Source: Roseomonas sp.
GTDB taxonomy: Bacteria > Pseudomonadota > Alphaproteobacteria > Acetobacterales > Acetobacteraceae
Length of the DNA stretch: 64,000 nt
Reading direction: 5' to 3'
Assembly (NCBI GenBank): GCA_020249925.1
Contig: JADCER010000005.1
Coordinates: forward strand, 496,001-560,000
In this document: piece by piece, positions 44,545 through 54,528 of the stretch
Layout: each line of letters starts with the position of its first letter
Position numbering within the stretch: the stretch's first letter is position 1
Made by a program: the position numbers and the translations under genes
Notes under the pieces: model-generated
The model's database searches: none
The model's input: only the letters and a program-made list of their open reading frames with translations
What the model was told of the DNA's origin: nothing

Positions 44545-44586
44545 GGCCCCAGTCTATCGGGCCGCGTCTGCCGTACCAAGCCATAA

Positions 44587-45099
<513 letters not shown>

Positions 45100-45137
45100 A
45101 CCCGAATTCCGAAACATCTGACAAGAAGGGAAAACCC

Positions 45138-46472
45138 ATGAGGTTCCTTGCTCGCTGCGGTATGGCCGCGGCTTTTCTTGGCCTGGCCGCTGCACCCGCT
45201 TTTGCCGGCGATGAGGCGAAGGTGGATACTGGTGATGCCGCCTGGATGCTGGTGAGCACCGCCCTGGTGCTGATGATGACAGTGCCTGGTGTTGCGCTTT
45301 TCTATGCCGGCATGGTGCGCAAGAAGAATGTGCTCGCCACCATGATGCAGTCCTTTTCCATTTGCGCGCTGGTGACGGTGTTGTGGATGGTGGCGGGCTA
45401 TAGCCTAGCCTTTGGTGAGGGCAATGCCTGGATCGGCGATTTCTCTCGCTTCTTCCTGGGCGGCTTGGCTGAAAATTGGGACAAGCCCTTTACGCTGGGG
45501 TCAGGTGATGCGGCGGTCGCCACCACCATTCCGGAATCGGTGTTTCTGACCTTCCAGATGACCTTCGCGGTCATCACCGCGGCGCTGATCACGGGCGCGG
45601 TTGCGGATCGCATGAAGTTCTCTGCCCTGCTGGTGTTTATTGGGCTTTGGACGCTCTTGGTCTATTCGCCGGTTGCGCATTGGGTTTGGCATCCAAATGG
45701 CTGGATCTTCTCGCTCGGCGCGCTGGATTTCGCGGGCGGTACGGTTGTGCATATCAATGCCGGCGTGGCCGGGCTTGTCGCCGCCATCGTGCTCGGCAAG
45801 CGGGTTGGCTATGGATCGGACAACCTCTCGCCCTATAACCTCGGCTTTGCGGTGATTGGTGCCGCGCTGCTTTGGGTGGGTTGGTTCGGCTTCAATGCCG
45901 GCTCGGCGCTTGGGTCCTCCGGCGGGCGTGCGGGCATGGCCATGCTGGTTACGCAAATCGCGGCGGCGGCGGCGGTGCTGTCCTGGTTGGCGGCGGAATG
46001 GATCGGCAAGGGCAAGCCTTCCGTCCTGGGCGCGATTTCCGGCGCGGTATCGGGCCTGGTGGCCATTACGCCGGCGGCGGGCTTCGTGCTGCCGGGCAGT
46101 GCGCTGATCATCGGCTTGGTCGCTGGCGTCGCCGGTTATTGGGGTGCCACGGCGCTCAAGCGCGCGCTGAAATATGATGACAGCCTGGATGCCTTTGGCG
46201 TGCATGGCGTTTGCGGCATTGTCGGCGCCTTGCTGGTGGGCTTCCTGGCCTATGGCCCGCTTTCCGCCACCACGGCAGTGCCGGAAGGCCTGTCAGGCGG
46301 GATGGAGCAATTCATCAAGCAGGTGATCGCGGTTGCTGCCACCATGGTCTTCACCGCCATCGCCACCTGGATCCTGCTCAAGGTCACAGATGTCATCATC
46401 GGCCTGCGCGTGACCGAGGAAGAAGAACGCGAGGGCCTTGATGTCGCGTTGCATGGTGAGCGTATCAACTGA
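45138..46472 (+). CDS. amtB: Ammonium transporter AmtB
   Basis: This 444-residue protein has a cleavable signal (ARCGMAAAFLGLAAA, cleavage near AFAGDE) followed by eleven membrane helices. Amt motifs include MVRKKNVLATMMQS, HWVWHPNGW and FGVHGVCGIVG, which carry the twin-His pore residues. It conducts ammonium under nitrogen limitation and is plugged by GlnK. ATG at 45138 with AAGGG before it is preferred to a GTG at 45096 that overlaps glnK. A strong terminator follows. Confidence 0.94.
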   Translation: MRFLARCGMAAAFLGLAAAPAFAGDEAKVDTGDAAWMLVSTALVLMMTVPGVALFYAGMVRKKNVLATMMQSFSICALVTVLWMVAGYSLAFGEGNAWIGDFSRFFLGGLAENWDKPFTLGSGDAAVATTIPESVFLTFQMTFAVITAALITGAVADRMKFSALLVFIGLWTLLVYSPVAHWVWHPNGWIFSLGALDFAGGTVVHINAGVAGLVAAIVLGKRVGYGSDNLSPYNLGFAVIGAALLWVGWFGFNAGSALGSSGGRAGMAMLVTQIAAAAAVLSWLAAEWIGKGKPSVLGAISGAVSGLVAITPAAGFVLPGSALIIGLVAGVAGYWGATALKRALKYDDSLDAFGVHGVCGIVGALLVGFLAYGPLSATTAVPEGLSGGMEQFIKQVIAVAATMVFTAIATWILLKVTDVIIGLRVTEEEEREGLDVALHGERIN

Positions 46473-46495
46473 CACCTGAGGCGTCATGCCCAAAA

Positions 46496-46530
46496 GAAAA
46501 CCGCGCGGGATGCACCCCGCGCGGTTTTTT
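46496..46530 (+). terminator. Rho-independent terminator of glnK-amtB, bidirectional
   Basis: A CCGCGCGGG / CCCGCGCGG stem with a 6-base loop is followed by six T residues and preceded by AAAA. It can therefore also end the minus-strand gloA transcript whose stop is at 46550. Confidence 0.92.
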
Positions 46531-46549
46531 CGTTGCATCGCGCGCCTGA

Positions 46550-46945
46550 TCAGGCGCGTTCGATAAGTTCAATCTTGTAGCCATCCGGGTCTTCGATGAA
46601 GGCGATCACGGTGGTGCCGAATTTCACTGGCCCCGGTTCACGCGTGATCTTGACGCCTTCCGAGCGCAGCTGATCGCAAGTGGCGGTCACATTCGGCACG
46701 CCAATCGCCAAATGCCCGAAGGCCGAGCCGAGTTCGTATTTCTCGACGCCGTAATTATAGGTGAGTTCGATCACACCAGCACCGGTTTCCTCCCCGGCAT
46801 AGCCCACAAAGACCAGCGTATACTTGCCATCCGGCACATCGCGCCGGCGCAATTCCTTCATCCCCAGAAGGCGCGTGTAGAAATCAACGCTCTTTTCCAG
46901 ATTGCCCACGCGCAGCATGGTATGCAGAAAACGACCTTGACTCAT
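46550..46945 (-). CDS. gloA: Lactoylglutathione lyase (glyoxalase I)
   Basis: This 131-residue protein has the four glyoxalase I metal ligands in place: His8, Glu60, His78 and Glu126. It shows [13 protein letters not shown] and [12 protein letters not shown]. It converts the methylglyoxal-glutathione adduct to S-lactoylglutathione; the short bacterial form normally uses nickel. Its start overlaps the lpxI stop by 4 bases, so it is the last gene of the envelope operon, just before a bidirectional terminator. Confidence 0.93.
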   Translation of the reverse strand: MSQGRFLHTMLRVGNLEKSVDFYTRLLGMKELRRRDVPDGKYTLVFVGYAGEETGAGVIELTYNYGVEKYELGSAFGHLAIGVPNVTATCDQLRSEGVKITREPGPVKFGTTVIAFIEDPDGYKIELIERA

Positions 46946-47787
46946 GTGGAAACTCCTTGGCTGTATTCGGCGGGGTTGAAGGCAAGCAGGAATATCCTCG
47001 CTGCCTCGGCCGCCGCAATGGTGGCATCGCGGTCCAATAGAATGGTCCCATTGGCCTGAAAGGCCAAGCCGCGCAGCCCGGCGTTGCGCGCGCTTTCAAC
47101 TGTTTTCGGGCCAATGGTCGGCAAATCCGCGAGCGTGGATTGCGCGGGCTTCAACGCTTTCACCAGAATGGGCGCCGGGCCTTCGCGTTTCAGCGCGCCG
47201 GCGCGCAGGATCAGCGCATCCGTGCCTTCAATGGCCTCAACACCCAGTACCAAGCCCTGCTGCACGACCACCGATTGCCCAACATCCACCGCACCAATCG
47301 CATGACATACGGCGAGGCCGCGCGCGATATCGGCGCGCGCCACATCATCCGGCATCGGCCCAGCAAGTAAGGCGGCCTCAGGCAGCAAGCCCGCCAGCAG
47401 CGCTTGCGCGCCCACCACGTCAAACCCTTCTTCGGCTAGAACCTTCATTACGGCGCGCAGGATGGAATCATCGCCATTGAAGGCTGCGCGCCCGATCCGC
47501 CCGAGCAATTTCATCGAAGCCGCATCGGGGCGGAGCGAGAGCAGCGAAGGCCGCGCCACATTGCCCGCCAGTACGACTTCGCGGACCCCCTGCTGCTTCA
47601 GCCAGGACAGCATTTGCGCAGCCAAGCCCCAGCGGAGCGTCACATGGGACCGCCCGACATAGGCCGCCGGATCGCCATGGCCTTCCAGCACCACCACATG
47701 CACCGGCCGCCCGATAGCAGAAGCCGCCTGCACCACCCGAAGTGGCAAGCTGCCCCCGCCCGCGATAACACCAAGGGGTTCCGGCAT
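46942..47787 (-). CDS. lpxI: UDP-2,3-diacylglucosamine pyrophosphatase LpxI
   Basis: This 281-residue protein is of the LpxI (former DUF1009) family: [11 protein letters not shown] at the N-terminus, LAGNVARPS in the middle, and [11 protein letters not shown] and [11 protein letters not shown] in the C-terminal domain. It cleaves UDP-2,3-diacylglucosamine to lipid X and UMP in lipid A synthesis and replaces LpxH in many alphaproteobacteria. Its place after lpxA in the same operon supports this. It overlaps gloA by 4 bases. Confidence 0.93.
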   Translation of the reverse strand: MPEPLGVIAGGGSLPLRVVQAASAIGRPVHVVVLEGHGDPAAYVGRSHVTLRWGLAAQMLSWLKQQGVREVVLAGNVARPSLLSLRPDAASMKLLGRIGRAAFNGDDSILRAVMKVLAEEGFDVVGAQALLAGLLPEAALLAGPMPDDVARADIARGLAVCHAIGAVDVGQSVVVQQGLVLGVEAIEGTDALILRAGALKREGPAPILVKALKPAQSTLADLPTIGPKTVESARNAGLRGLAFQANGTILLDRDATIAAAEAARIFLLAFNPAEYSQGVST

Positions 47788-47827
47788 GATCGCGCTTAGC
47801 GCTTATGCGAATAAGGGCGAGAGCTGC

Positions 47828-48646
47828 TCATTCACCCTCATCATCCATATCATCGCCCCCGCGCCCTGCCTTGCAGAGCCCACGGCGAGAGGTATTGCGG
47901 ATGAAATGCAGCACTTCCTGCACATTCTTGTCATCGGCGAAGCGCTGTTGGGCTTCTTCCAGCCGATCATTGAACACGCCCGGTTCGCGGAAGATCAGCC
48001 GATACGCCGCGCGCAGCGCATGAATTTCCGGGCGCGAAAAGCCGCGCCGCTTGAGGCCGATAAGGTTAAGCCCGATCAGCCGCGCGCGATTGCCCATGGC
48101 GGAACCATAGGGGATGACATCCGCCTCAATCCCGCTCATGCCGCCAATCACAGCTTGGCGGCCGATGCGGACGAATTGATGGATGGCGGTGCCGCCGCCG
48201 ACAAATACCGTATCGGCGATTTCCACATGCCCGCCCAGCATGACGTTATTGGCCAGGATCACGCGATCGCCCAAATGGCAATCATGCGCGACATGCGCCA
48301 CCGCCATGATCAGACAATCCGCACCAACCCGCGTGACACCATCACCACCAACACTGCCGCGATGAATGGTGGCGTGTTCGCGGATTTGCGTGCGCGCGCC
48401 GATCTCGCATCGTGTGGGTTCATTCTTGTATTTCAGATCCTGTGGCGCCATGCCGATGGTGGCGAAGGGAAACACCTTCACACCCGCACCAAGGCGCGTA
48501 TGGCCATCCACCATCACATGCGCAATCAGCTCAACGCCATCTTCCAGCACCACATCGGGGCCAATGACGCAGCCAGGACCAATCTTGCAACCGGCGCCGA
48601 TCTGCGCCGTTGGGGAAACAGCGGCGGTCGCGTGAATTTCGGTCAT
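47828..48646 (-). CDS. lpxA: Acyl-ACP--UDP-N-acetylglucosamine O-acyltransferase
   Basis: This 272-residue left-handed beta-helix protein has many hexapeptide repeats (GAGCKIGPGCVIGPDV) and the catalytic-His stretch AVAHVAHDCHLGD near residue 115-130, then a C-terminal helical domain. It transfers a 3-hydroxyacyl chain to UDP-GlcNAc, the first lipid A step. It lies 2 bases after fabZ. The C-terminal acidic tail (GGDDMDDEGE) is longer than in E. coli LpxA. Confidence 0.95.
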   Translation of the reverse strand: MTEIHATAAVSPTAQIGAGCKIGPGCVIGPDVVLEDGVELIAHVMVDGHTRLGAGVKVFPFATIGMAPQDLKYKNEPTRCEIGARTQIREHATIHRGSVGGDGVTRVGADCLIMAVAHVAHDCHLGDRVILANNVMLGGHVEIADTVFVGGGTAIHQFVRIGRQAVIGGMSGIEADVIPYGSAMGNRARLIGLNLIGLKRRGFSRPEIHALRAAYRLIFREPGVFNDRLEEAQQRFADDKNVQEVLHFIRNTSRRGLCKAGRGGDDMDDEGE

Positions 48647-48648
48647 GC

Positions 48649-49119
48649 TCAGCGGTCCAGGATCATGGCGGCATAGGTTGCTTCGGCTACCACCTTGCCA
48701 TCCACCTTGGCCTCGGCAGAGAATTTCCAGATATTGCCGCGCTGGCGTTCCTTTTTCACATGGACGCGCATCTGATCGCCCGGCACCACGGGCTTGCGGA
48801 ATTTCGCGTTATCAATGGTCATAAAATAAACCAGTTTGCCAGCCGAATCAGGCCCCAAGGTTTCCACAACCAGCACCGCTGCCGTTTGTGCCATGCATTC
48901 AATGATCAGAACGCCCGGCATCACCGGCATGGTCGGGAAATGGCCCTGGAAGAAATTTTCGTTGATGGTGACGTTCTTGATGCCGGTGCAGCTTTCATTC
49001 TTCACAATATCAACTACCCGATCCACCAAAAGGAAAGGGTAGCGATGCGGAATCGCATGCATGATCTTGGCGATATCAAAAACGCCGATATTGGTGGGTG
49101 TGGTGTTTTCCTCAGACAT
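48649..49119 (-). CDS. fabZ: 3-hydroxyacyl-ACP dehydratase FabZ
   Basis: This 156-residue hot-dog-fold enzyme has the catalytic His60 in QGHFP and Glu74 in LIIECMAQ. It dehydrates 3-hydroxyacyl-ACP in fatty acid elongation and competes with LpxA/LpxD for the same acyl-ACP pool. It lies between lpxD and lpxA with spacers of only a few bases, the standard arrangement. Confidence 0.96.
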   Translation of the reverse strand: MSEENTTPTNIGVFDIAKIMHAIPHRYPFLLVDRVVDIVKNESCTGIKNVTINENFFQGHFPTMPVMPGVLIIECMAQTAAVLVVETLGPDSAGKLVYFMTIDNAKFRKPVVPGDQMRVHVKKERQRGNIWKFSAEAKVDGKVVAEATYAAMILDR

Positions 49120-49124
49120 GTTCT

Positions 49125-50159
49125 TCAGCCCGCTTTGTCACTTCCCTTGGTCGCCGCCAGGCGGCGCAGGCGCGCGAAGGCGCGTAAGGTTTCCTTTGCC
49201 GGCCAGGCCGGACTGCCTACAACGTCGGTCCCTGCGGGGACATCATTCATGACCCCCGCCTGCGCGCCTACGCGCGCCTTTGCACCGACATTAAGATGGC
49301 CCGCGATGCCAGCCTGCCCCGCTATTACGGCATAATCGCCAATATTGGCGGAGCCTGAAATACCCACCTGGGCAACAATCACGGCGCCGCGGCCAATGGT
49401 CACATTATGACCAATCTGCACCAGATTATCTATGCGCACGCCGGGCCCGATCACCGTATCACCGCCCGCGCCGCGATCAATGCAGCTGCCCGCACCAATC
49501 TCCGCGCCGTCGCCGATGATCACCCGGCCAAGCTGCGGCATGGTCACGTGCTGGCCTTCCGGGGTGGTGATGAAGCCGAAACCCTCATTGCCAATGCGCG
49601 CGCCCGGGTGCAGCACCACATGGTCACCTGCGATGCAGTATTCCATGCTGGCATGGGCATGGATGCGCCCATGTGCGCCAAGTTTGCAGCCGGCACCGAT
49701 AGAGCTGTGATGCGCCAGAATGCACTGCGCGCCAATCTCTGCACCCGGCCCAATATAAACAAAGGCGCCAATTTCGCAGCCTGAACCGATGATGGCATCT
49801 GGCGCAATGACCGCGCTTGGGTGGATGCCGGGTCTTGGTCGCACCGGGGGATGGAACAGGCGGGCAATCCGAATGAAGCCAGCCTGTGGCGCCGCCGTGA
49901 CAAGAGGCACAGAAGCTTCCGGAGCGTATTCGGCGAAGGCTTCTTCAATCACCACGGCGCCGGCCTTGGTGGCCTTCAGCGCGGGCAGGTTCTTGCGGCC
50001 TTCCATGAAGGCCACATCATCCCGGCCCGCCAGATGCAATGGCGCGACGCCGCTGAAAAGCCGCGTATCATCCCCCGTGGACGCAAGCCCAAGCGCGGCA
50101 CAAAGCGCGCCAAGCGTTACCGGCCCGGCAGAAGCGTAAAAGCGGCTATCCGCAGCCAA
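49125..50159 (-). CDS. lpxD: UDP-3-O-(3-hydroxyacyl)glucosamine N-acyltransferase
   Basis: This 344-residue trimeric acyltransferase has the N-terminal LpxD domain ([13 protein letters not shown]) followed by many hexapeptide repeats from about residue 105 ([20 protein letters not shown]) and the conserved GNEGFGF near 200. It adds the second acyl chain in lipid A synthesis. It lies 5 bases after the OmpH/Skp gene and before fabZ. Confidence 0.95.
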   Translation of the reverse strand: MAADSRFYASAGPVTLGALCAALGLASTGDDTRLFSGVAPLHLAGRDDVAFMEGRKNLPALKATKAGAVVIEEAFAEYAPEASVPLVTAAPQAGFIRIARLFHPPVRPRPGIHPSAVIAPDAIIGSGCEIGAFVYIGPGAEIGAQCILAHHSSIGAGCKLGAHGRIHAHASMEYCIAGDHVVLHPGARIGNEGFGFITTPEGQHVTMPQLGRVIIGDGAEIGAGSCIDRGAGGDTVIGPGVRIDNLVQIGHNVTIGRGAVIVAQVGISGSANIGDYAVIAGQAGIAGHLNVGAKARVGAQAGVMNDVPAGTDVVGSPAWPAKETLRAFARLRRLAATKGSDKAG

Positions 50160-50164
50160 GGTGA

Positions 50165-50905
50165 TCAGTTCCGCCGTGGCGCCGCCGGTGCGGGAGCAGG
50201 CGTTGTCGCCGGGCGCGGCGGCGGTGCGGCGGATGGATCGGGCGGCAGAGTGACATTGCTGATCATGCGATTGAGCTGCACCGCCACTTCTTCCGTAATA
50301 TCAAAAGGCGGATCATTTAAAATCACCAGGGGCCTTGGCAGCACCAGATTGATGCTGCGGCTTGTGGCAACCTGCCGGATCACGATGGCGAGTGCCTGTT
50401 CAATCTCACGCAGCGCCTGCTGGGCCAATTGTTCCAGATCGCGCGCGCGATCACGGAAAATGCGCTGGCCATCCGTAATCTGGTCCTGCAATGCGCGTTC
50501 ACGGGCGCGCAACTGGTCGGGCGAAAGCCCACCACGTTCATTGCCAAGGCGCTGCTGTTCATCGCGCCAGCGCTGTTGTTCGTTCTGCACATCCTCATTC
50601 AACTTGGCGCGGCGGCGTTCGATTTCCTGGCGCACCTGGTTGAAGGCGGTGGAAACGCGTTGGATTTCCGGCACATCCACCACGCCAATCACGGCGGTAG
50701 GCGGTGGCGTGCCGGGCGGCAAGGCGGCCGGGGGCTGGGCCTGTTGCGCGGGGCGCTGCGGCTGGGCGGGTTGTGCGGGACGCTGGCCTTGCGGCTGCGC
50801 TTGCCCTTGCCCCTGCGGTTGGCCGGGCACGAACCAGCCGGGTTGGTTCTGCGCCGCCGCGGCCATGGGAAAGGCGAGCAAAGCGGCAAGGACAAGGCGA
50901 ATCAT
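50165..50905 (-). CDS. skp: OmpH/Skp-family periplasmic chaperone
   Basis: This 246-residue protein has a signal peptide (VLAALLAFPMAAAAQ), an unusual Gln/Pro-rich stretch at residues 20-70, then the long charged coiled-coil arms typical of Skp (FNQVRQEIERRRAKLNEDVQ, QDQITDGQRIFRDRARDLEQL), and a Pro/Ala-rich tail. Skp trimers hold unfolded outer-membrane proteins for BamA, which is encoded immediately upstream. The low-complexity insertion makes it longer than the usual 160-190 residues. Confidence 0.87.
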   Translation of the reverse strand: MIRLVLAALLAFPMAAAAQNQPGWFVPGQPQGQGQAQPQGQRPAQPAQPQRPAQQAQPPAALPPGTPPPTAVIGVVDVPEIQRVSTAFNQVRQEIERRRAKLNEDVQNEQQRWRDEQQRLGNERGGLSPDQLRARERALQDQITDGQRIFRDRARDLEQLAQQALREIEQALAIVIRQVATSRSINLVLPRPLVILNDPPFDITEEVAVQLNRMISNVTLPPDPSAAPPPRPATTPAPAPAAPRRN

Positions 50906-50922
50906 GGGGCAATCATCCCGTT

Positions 50923-53238
50923 TCAGAAGCGTGTGCCAAAGCCAAGGCGGAAAATCTGTGTCTTGTCGTAGTCTTTCTTCACGACCGCCTTGCCGAAATC
51001 AATATTGATGAGACCGATCGGGCTCCGCCAGGAAAAGCCAACGCCAACGCTGACGCGCGGGTCGCCATCATCAACGGGGCGCGCGCCCGACCTGTTGAAA
51101 TAGCTGTCGGGAATGCCCGAAAGCGATCCCGCATCCACGAAAGTCCGGCCCAGTAGGCCAAGTTCACTAGGAAGTGGCAAGGGAAAACGCATCTCGGCGG
51201 AGCTGGTCCAGAGCACGCGCCCGCCGAGCGAATCCTCGTTGGATGACCCAAGGTCTCTCGGCCCCGCGCCCCCCAGTCGGAAGCCGCGCAGATTTTCGCC
51301 GCCCAGAAAGAAGCGGTCCACGATGCGGTCATTCTCATCACCGATCGGGCTCAAAATGCCGCCGCCGGCCGAGAGCACAAGGACGAAATCCGGATCATTC
51401 AGCAAGCGTTCGAAGGGGATGTAATACTGGCCATCAGCGCGCGAGCGGAAATAGTTCACATCGCCGCCGATGCCCGCATAATCGCCGCCGACGCGCACCA
51501 CATAACCCGACCGCGGTTCAATGCGGCTGTCACGCATATCATAGGTCACGGTTGTGGAAACCTGAGACAGTAGGGTTCGCCCAGCTTGTTCCTTGATGAA
51601 GGTCGAGGCATCGGTATCAATGTCAGTGATGTCACGATCAATCAGCGCATAGGACCAATTCTGCCGCAGCCGATCATTGATTTCATAGCCCGTGCGCAGC
51701 GCAAAGCCTGCGCGCCTTTCGCGATAGCCGGTCACAAGGCGCAAGTCACGATTAATCAGGAAGGCATCCGCCCCGGCGGCGAGGTTGCGGTCCAGAAACT
51801 GCGGATCAGTGACCGAAAGATCAAGCTGACTACGCCGTTGCGCAAGCACACCCCCCACACGTCCATCAAGCCCCATGCCAAGCAGATTGCGTTCGCGCAC
51901 GCCAACATCCAGCAAGAATCCGGCATCTGTCGAGTAACCGCCACCCAAGGTGAATTCGCCCGTGGCGCGTTCCACGACCGAGGTCATCAGATTGACCCGT
52001 TCTGGCCCCGAGCCTGGCTGATTGGTGATCTGTACATCTGAGAAATAACCAAGTGAGCGGATGCGATCACGCGAACGCCGGATTTGCCGCGCATTCATCG
52101 GGTCGCCCTCGGCAAGCCGGAATTCACGCCGGATCACCCGATCTTCCGTGCGCGTATTGCCTGAAATTTCGATACGTTCCACGAAGGCGCGCGGCCCTTC
52201 GCGCACAATAAAGGCAATATCAATCGTCGCGGTTTCCGGATTGCGCGTGACCCTGGGCTGCACTTCGATGAAGGGCTCACTGCGTGCCTGCAAGGCATCC
52301 GCAATCGCGGTCGCGCCACGTTCCACCGCATCGCCATCATACCAATCGCCACTCGCGATTTCGACTTCGCGGCGCAGGCCCTCCATATTGATGCGCGGGA
52401 TCTCGTTGATGACCTCAACCCGGCCGACGCGGTAGCGCTGGCCTTCCTCAATGGTGAAGGTCACGAAAAACGCGCTGCGGTCCGGGCTCAATTCGCCGGA
52501 AGACCCGGTGATCTGCACATCCGCAAAGCCCTGGCGCAAATAGAAGCGGCGCAGCAATTCGCGGTCAAAGACCAATCGTTCAGGATCATAGATATCGCTG
52601 GAAGACAGCAGGCGGAACCATGCCTGTTCCTGGGTGGAGATCACATCCCTAAGCCGGGCTTCGGAAAAGGCATTATTGCCGACAAAAGTGACACGCGCGA
52701 CCAGCGCCGGATCGCCTTCGACGATTTCGAACACCAGATCAACGCGGTTCTGGTCAAGCTCTACAATCTTGGGCTCGACAGTGGCACGAAAACGCCCACG
52801 TCGCGCATAGACTTCAAGGATGCGCTGCCTGTCCGTCTGCACGGCAGCGGGGGTGAAGACGCTGCGCGGTTGCGTCAGCACGATGCTGCGCAGGATTTCG
52901 CTTGAGATGCGTCGATTGCCCTCAAACACCACGCGATTGACCAGGGGGTTTTCCACCACATCCACAACCACGCGGGCACCTTCAGTGCGGATGGTCACAT
53001 CACGAAACAGCCCGGTTGCGAAAAGCGCGCGCAGGCTGCGGTCAATCCGGTCCTGTTCCGCGACATCGCCAACCTGCACCAGCATGTAGCTCCGCACCGT
53101 ATCGGGATCGATGCGCTGCGTGCCGCGCACATCCACGGCCGCAATACGCCCGCCACCACGGCCGGGATCCTGCGCGGCTGCCGGCATGGCCAGCGCCAGA
53201 AAAACGAAAAGGGCTAAAAGAGCGCGTAGCTGCTTCAC
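50923..53238 (-). CDS. bamA: Outer-membrane protein assembly factor BamA
   Basis: This 771-residue protein has a signal peptide (LFVFLALAMPAAAQ), five POTRA domains over roughly residues 28-420 (AAVDVRGTQRIDPDT at the start of POTRA1) and a C-terminal 16-strand barrel ending in RLGFGTRF with the terminal aromatic. The barrel has the lid motif FFLGGENLRGF. BamA inserts beta-barrel proteins in the outer membrane. It sits between rseP and skp. Confidence 0.96.
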   Translation of the reverse strand: MKQLRALLALFVFLALAMPAAAQDPGRGGGRIAAVDVRGTQRIDPDTVRSYMLVQVGDVAEQDRIDRSLRALFATGLFRDVTIRTEGARVVVDVVENPLVNRVVFEGNRRISSEILRSIVLTQPRSVFTPAAVQTDRQRILEVYARRGRFRATVEPKIVELDQNRVDLVFEIVEGDPALVARVTFVGNNAFSEARLRDVISTQEQAWFRLLSSSDIYDPERLVFDRELLRRFYLRQGFADVQITGSSGELSPDRSAFFVTFTIEEGQRYRVGRVEVINEIPRINMEGLRREVEIASGDWYDGDAVERGATAIADALQARSEPFIEVQPRVTRNPETATIDIAFIVREGPRAFVERIEISGNTRTEDRVIRREFRLAEGDPMNARQIRRSRDRIRSLGYFSDVQITNQPGSGPERVNLMTSVVERATGEFTLGGGYSTDAGFLLDVGVRERNLLGMGLDGRVGGVLAQRRSQLDLSVTDPQFLDRNLAAGADAFLINRDLRLVTGYRERRAGFALRTGYEINDRLRQNWSYALIDRDITDIDTDASTFIKEQAGRTLLSQVSTTVTYDMRDSRIEPRSGYVVRVGGDYAGIGGDVNYFRSRADGQYYIPFERLLNDPDFVLVLSAGGGILSPIGDENDRIVDRFFLGGENLRGFRLGGAGPRDLGSSNEDSLGGRVLWTSSAEMRFPLPLPSELGLLGRTFVDAGSLSGIPDSYFNRSGARPVDDGDPRVSVGVGFSWRSPIGLINIDFGKAVVKKDYDKTQIFRLGFGTRF

Positions 53239-53397
53239 GGATTCGGCATCTCTCTCAAGAGGGCGTTCTTACCTAGCCGAGCCGCGCCCCCCTCGCCACC
53301 CCCAAAGCGAGGCTTCCTGCGATCCGCCGTAACGGATCACGCCAAGCCCGTCTCCGGGCGCAGGCCTCGCCGCGCTGCCCATGCCGCGCTTTAGGCG
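53239..53397 (-). other. Non-coding spacer between rseP and bamA
   Basis: About 160 bases, the longest gap in the envelope half of the operon. No gene or terminator seen. It may hold a separate promoter for bamA and downstream lipid A genes; I could not identify convincing -35/-10 elements. Confidence 0.35.
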
Positions 53398-54501
53398 CTA
53401 ACCGAGCAAGCCGCTCACCCAACGCACCACGCCAAGCTGGGCCAGATCATTCCAGGTCGCGAAAATCATGAGGCAAATCAACAGGGCAAAGCCGGCGCGG
53501 AAGCCATATTCCCGAGCCTTCAAGGGCAAGGGCCGGCCCCTGATCGCCTCAGCCGCGTAAAACAGCAAATGCCCGCCATCCAGCACCGGGATGGGGAAAA
53601 GATTGATCAAGGCAAGGTTCACCGAAAGCAGCGCGGTGAAGGTGATGAAGGCTGAAAGCCCCATATGTGCGACCTGCCCCGACATTTGCGCAATGCGCAA
53701 AGGCCCGCCCAGATCTTCAGCCCCACGGCTGCCGGAGATCATTTGCCAGACGCCAACCAGCGTCTGCCAGGTGATGTCCAGCGTATGCGTCACGCCCGCC
53801 CAAGCGGCGCTGAAAGGGTCAAGCCTTTCGAAAACCGGCGGCCCGGCGGTAATGCCCAGCATGCCAAGCCCATCGGAAGGCCGGGGCAGGGGGGTTGCGA
53901 CCACCTTGATCTGGGAATCGCCACGCGCCACCAGCACTTCAATGGCCTGACCCGCCCGCGCCTGGACATAGCGCTGCAGCGCCTCAAACCGCCCAACCGG
54001 CTGCCCATCCATGGCAATGATGCGATCCCCGGGTGCCAACCCGGCCCGCGCTGCGGCTGAGGCCTCGACCACATTGCCCACGGTCGGCACCGGCGAAGGG
54101 CGGCCAACCACAACAAAAAGTGCGGCAAACAGCAAAACGGCGAGCGCAAAATTGAAGAAAGGCCCCGCCGCCACCACCAGCGCGCGGTCGCCCACGGGTT
54201 TTTCGTGGAAGGTCTCACCAGGGCGGAAGCCAGCGGCCTGCTCTGCCCCGGCCTCGCCCAAATCCTCCATGCCATGCATTTTCACATAGCCGCCCAGCGG
54301 CAGCCAGCCGATCCGCCATTCGCAGCCGCGCTTGTCGGTCCAGGTATAGATCGCGCGGCCAAAGCCCACGGAAAAACGCTCAACATGCACGCCGCGCCAG
54401 CGTGCGGCCAGGTAATGGCCAAGCTCATGGATGAAAATCAGCACCCCGAGCACCACGACAAAGGCGGCGATGCTGCGGAAGGGTTCGGGTAGCAATTCCA
54501 A
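53398..54501 (-). CDS. rseP: Site-2 protease RseP
   Basis: This 367-residue inner-membrane zinc protease has the HExxH active site at residues 25-29 (HELGH) in its first helix. One PDZ-like domain follows at about 125-205 (GLAPGDRIIAMDG), and the third zinc ligand lies in the late helix motif PIPVLDGGHLL. It performs intramembrane cleavage of anti-sigma factors and leftover signal peptides. It has one clear PDZ domain, whereas E. coli RseP has two. Confidence 0.94.
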   Translation of the reverse strand: MELLPEPFRSIAAFVVVLGVLIFIHELGHYLAARWRGVHVERFSVGFGRAIYTWTDKRGCEWRIGWLPLGGYVKMHGMEDLGEAGAEQAAGFRPGETFHEKPVGDRALVVAAGPFFNFALAVLLFAALFVVVGRPSPVPTVGNVVEASAAARAGLAPGDRIIAMDGQPVGRFEALQRYVQARAGQAIEVLVARGDSQIKVVATPLPRPSDGLGMLGITAGPPVFERLDPFSAAWAGVTHTLDITWQTLVGVWQMISGSRGAEDLGGPLRIAQMSGQVAHMGLSAFITFTALLSVNLALINLFPIPVLDGGHLLFYAAEAIRGRPLPLKAREYGFRAGFALLICLMIFATWNDLAQLGVVRWVSGLLG

Positions 54502-54528
54502 GAGAGAGGCTCCTAAAAAAGCGCGAGG

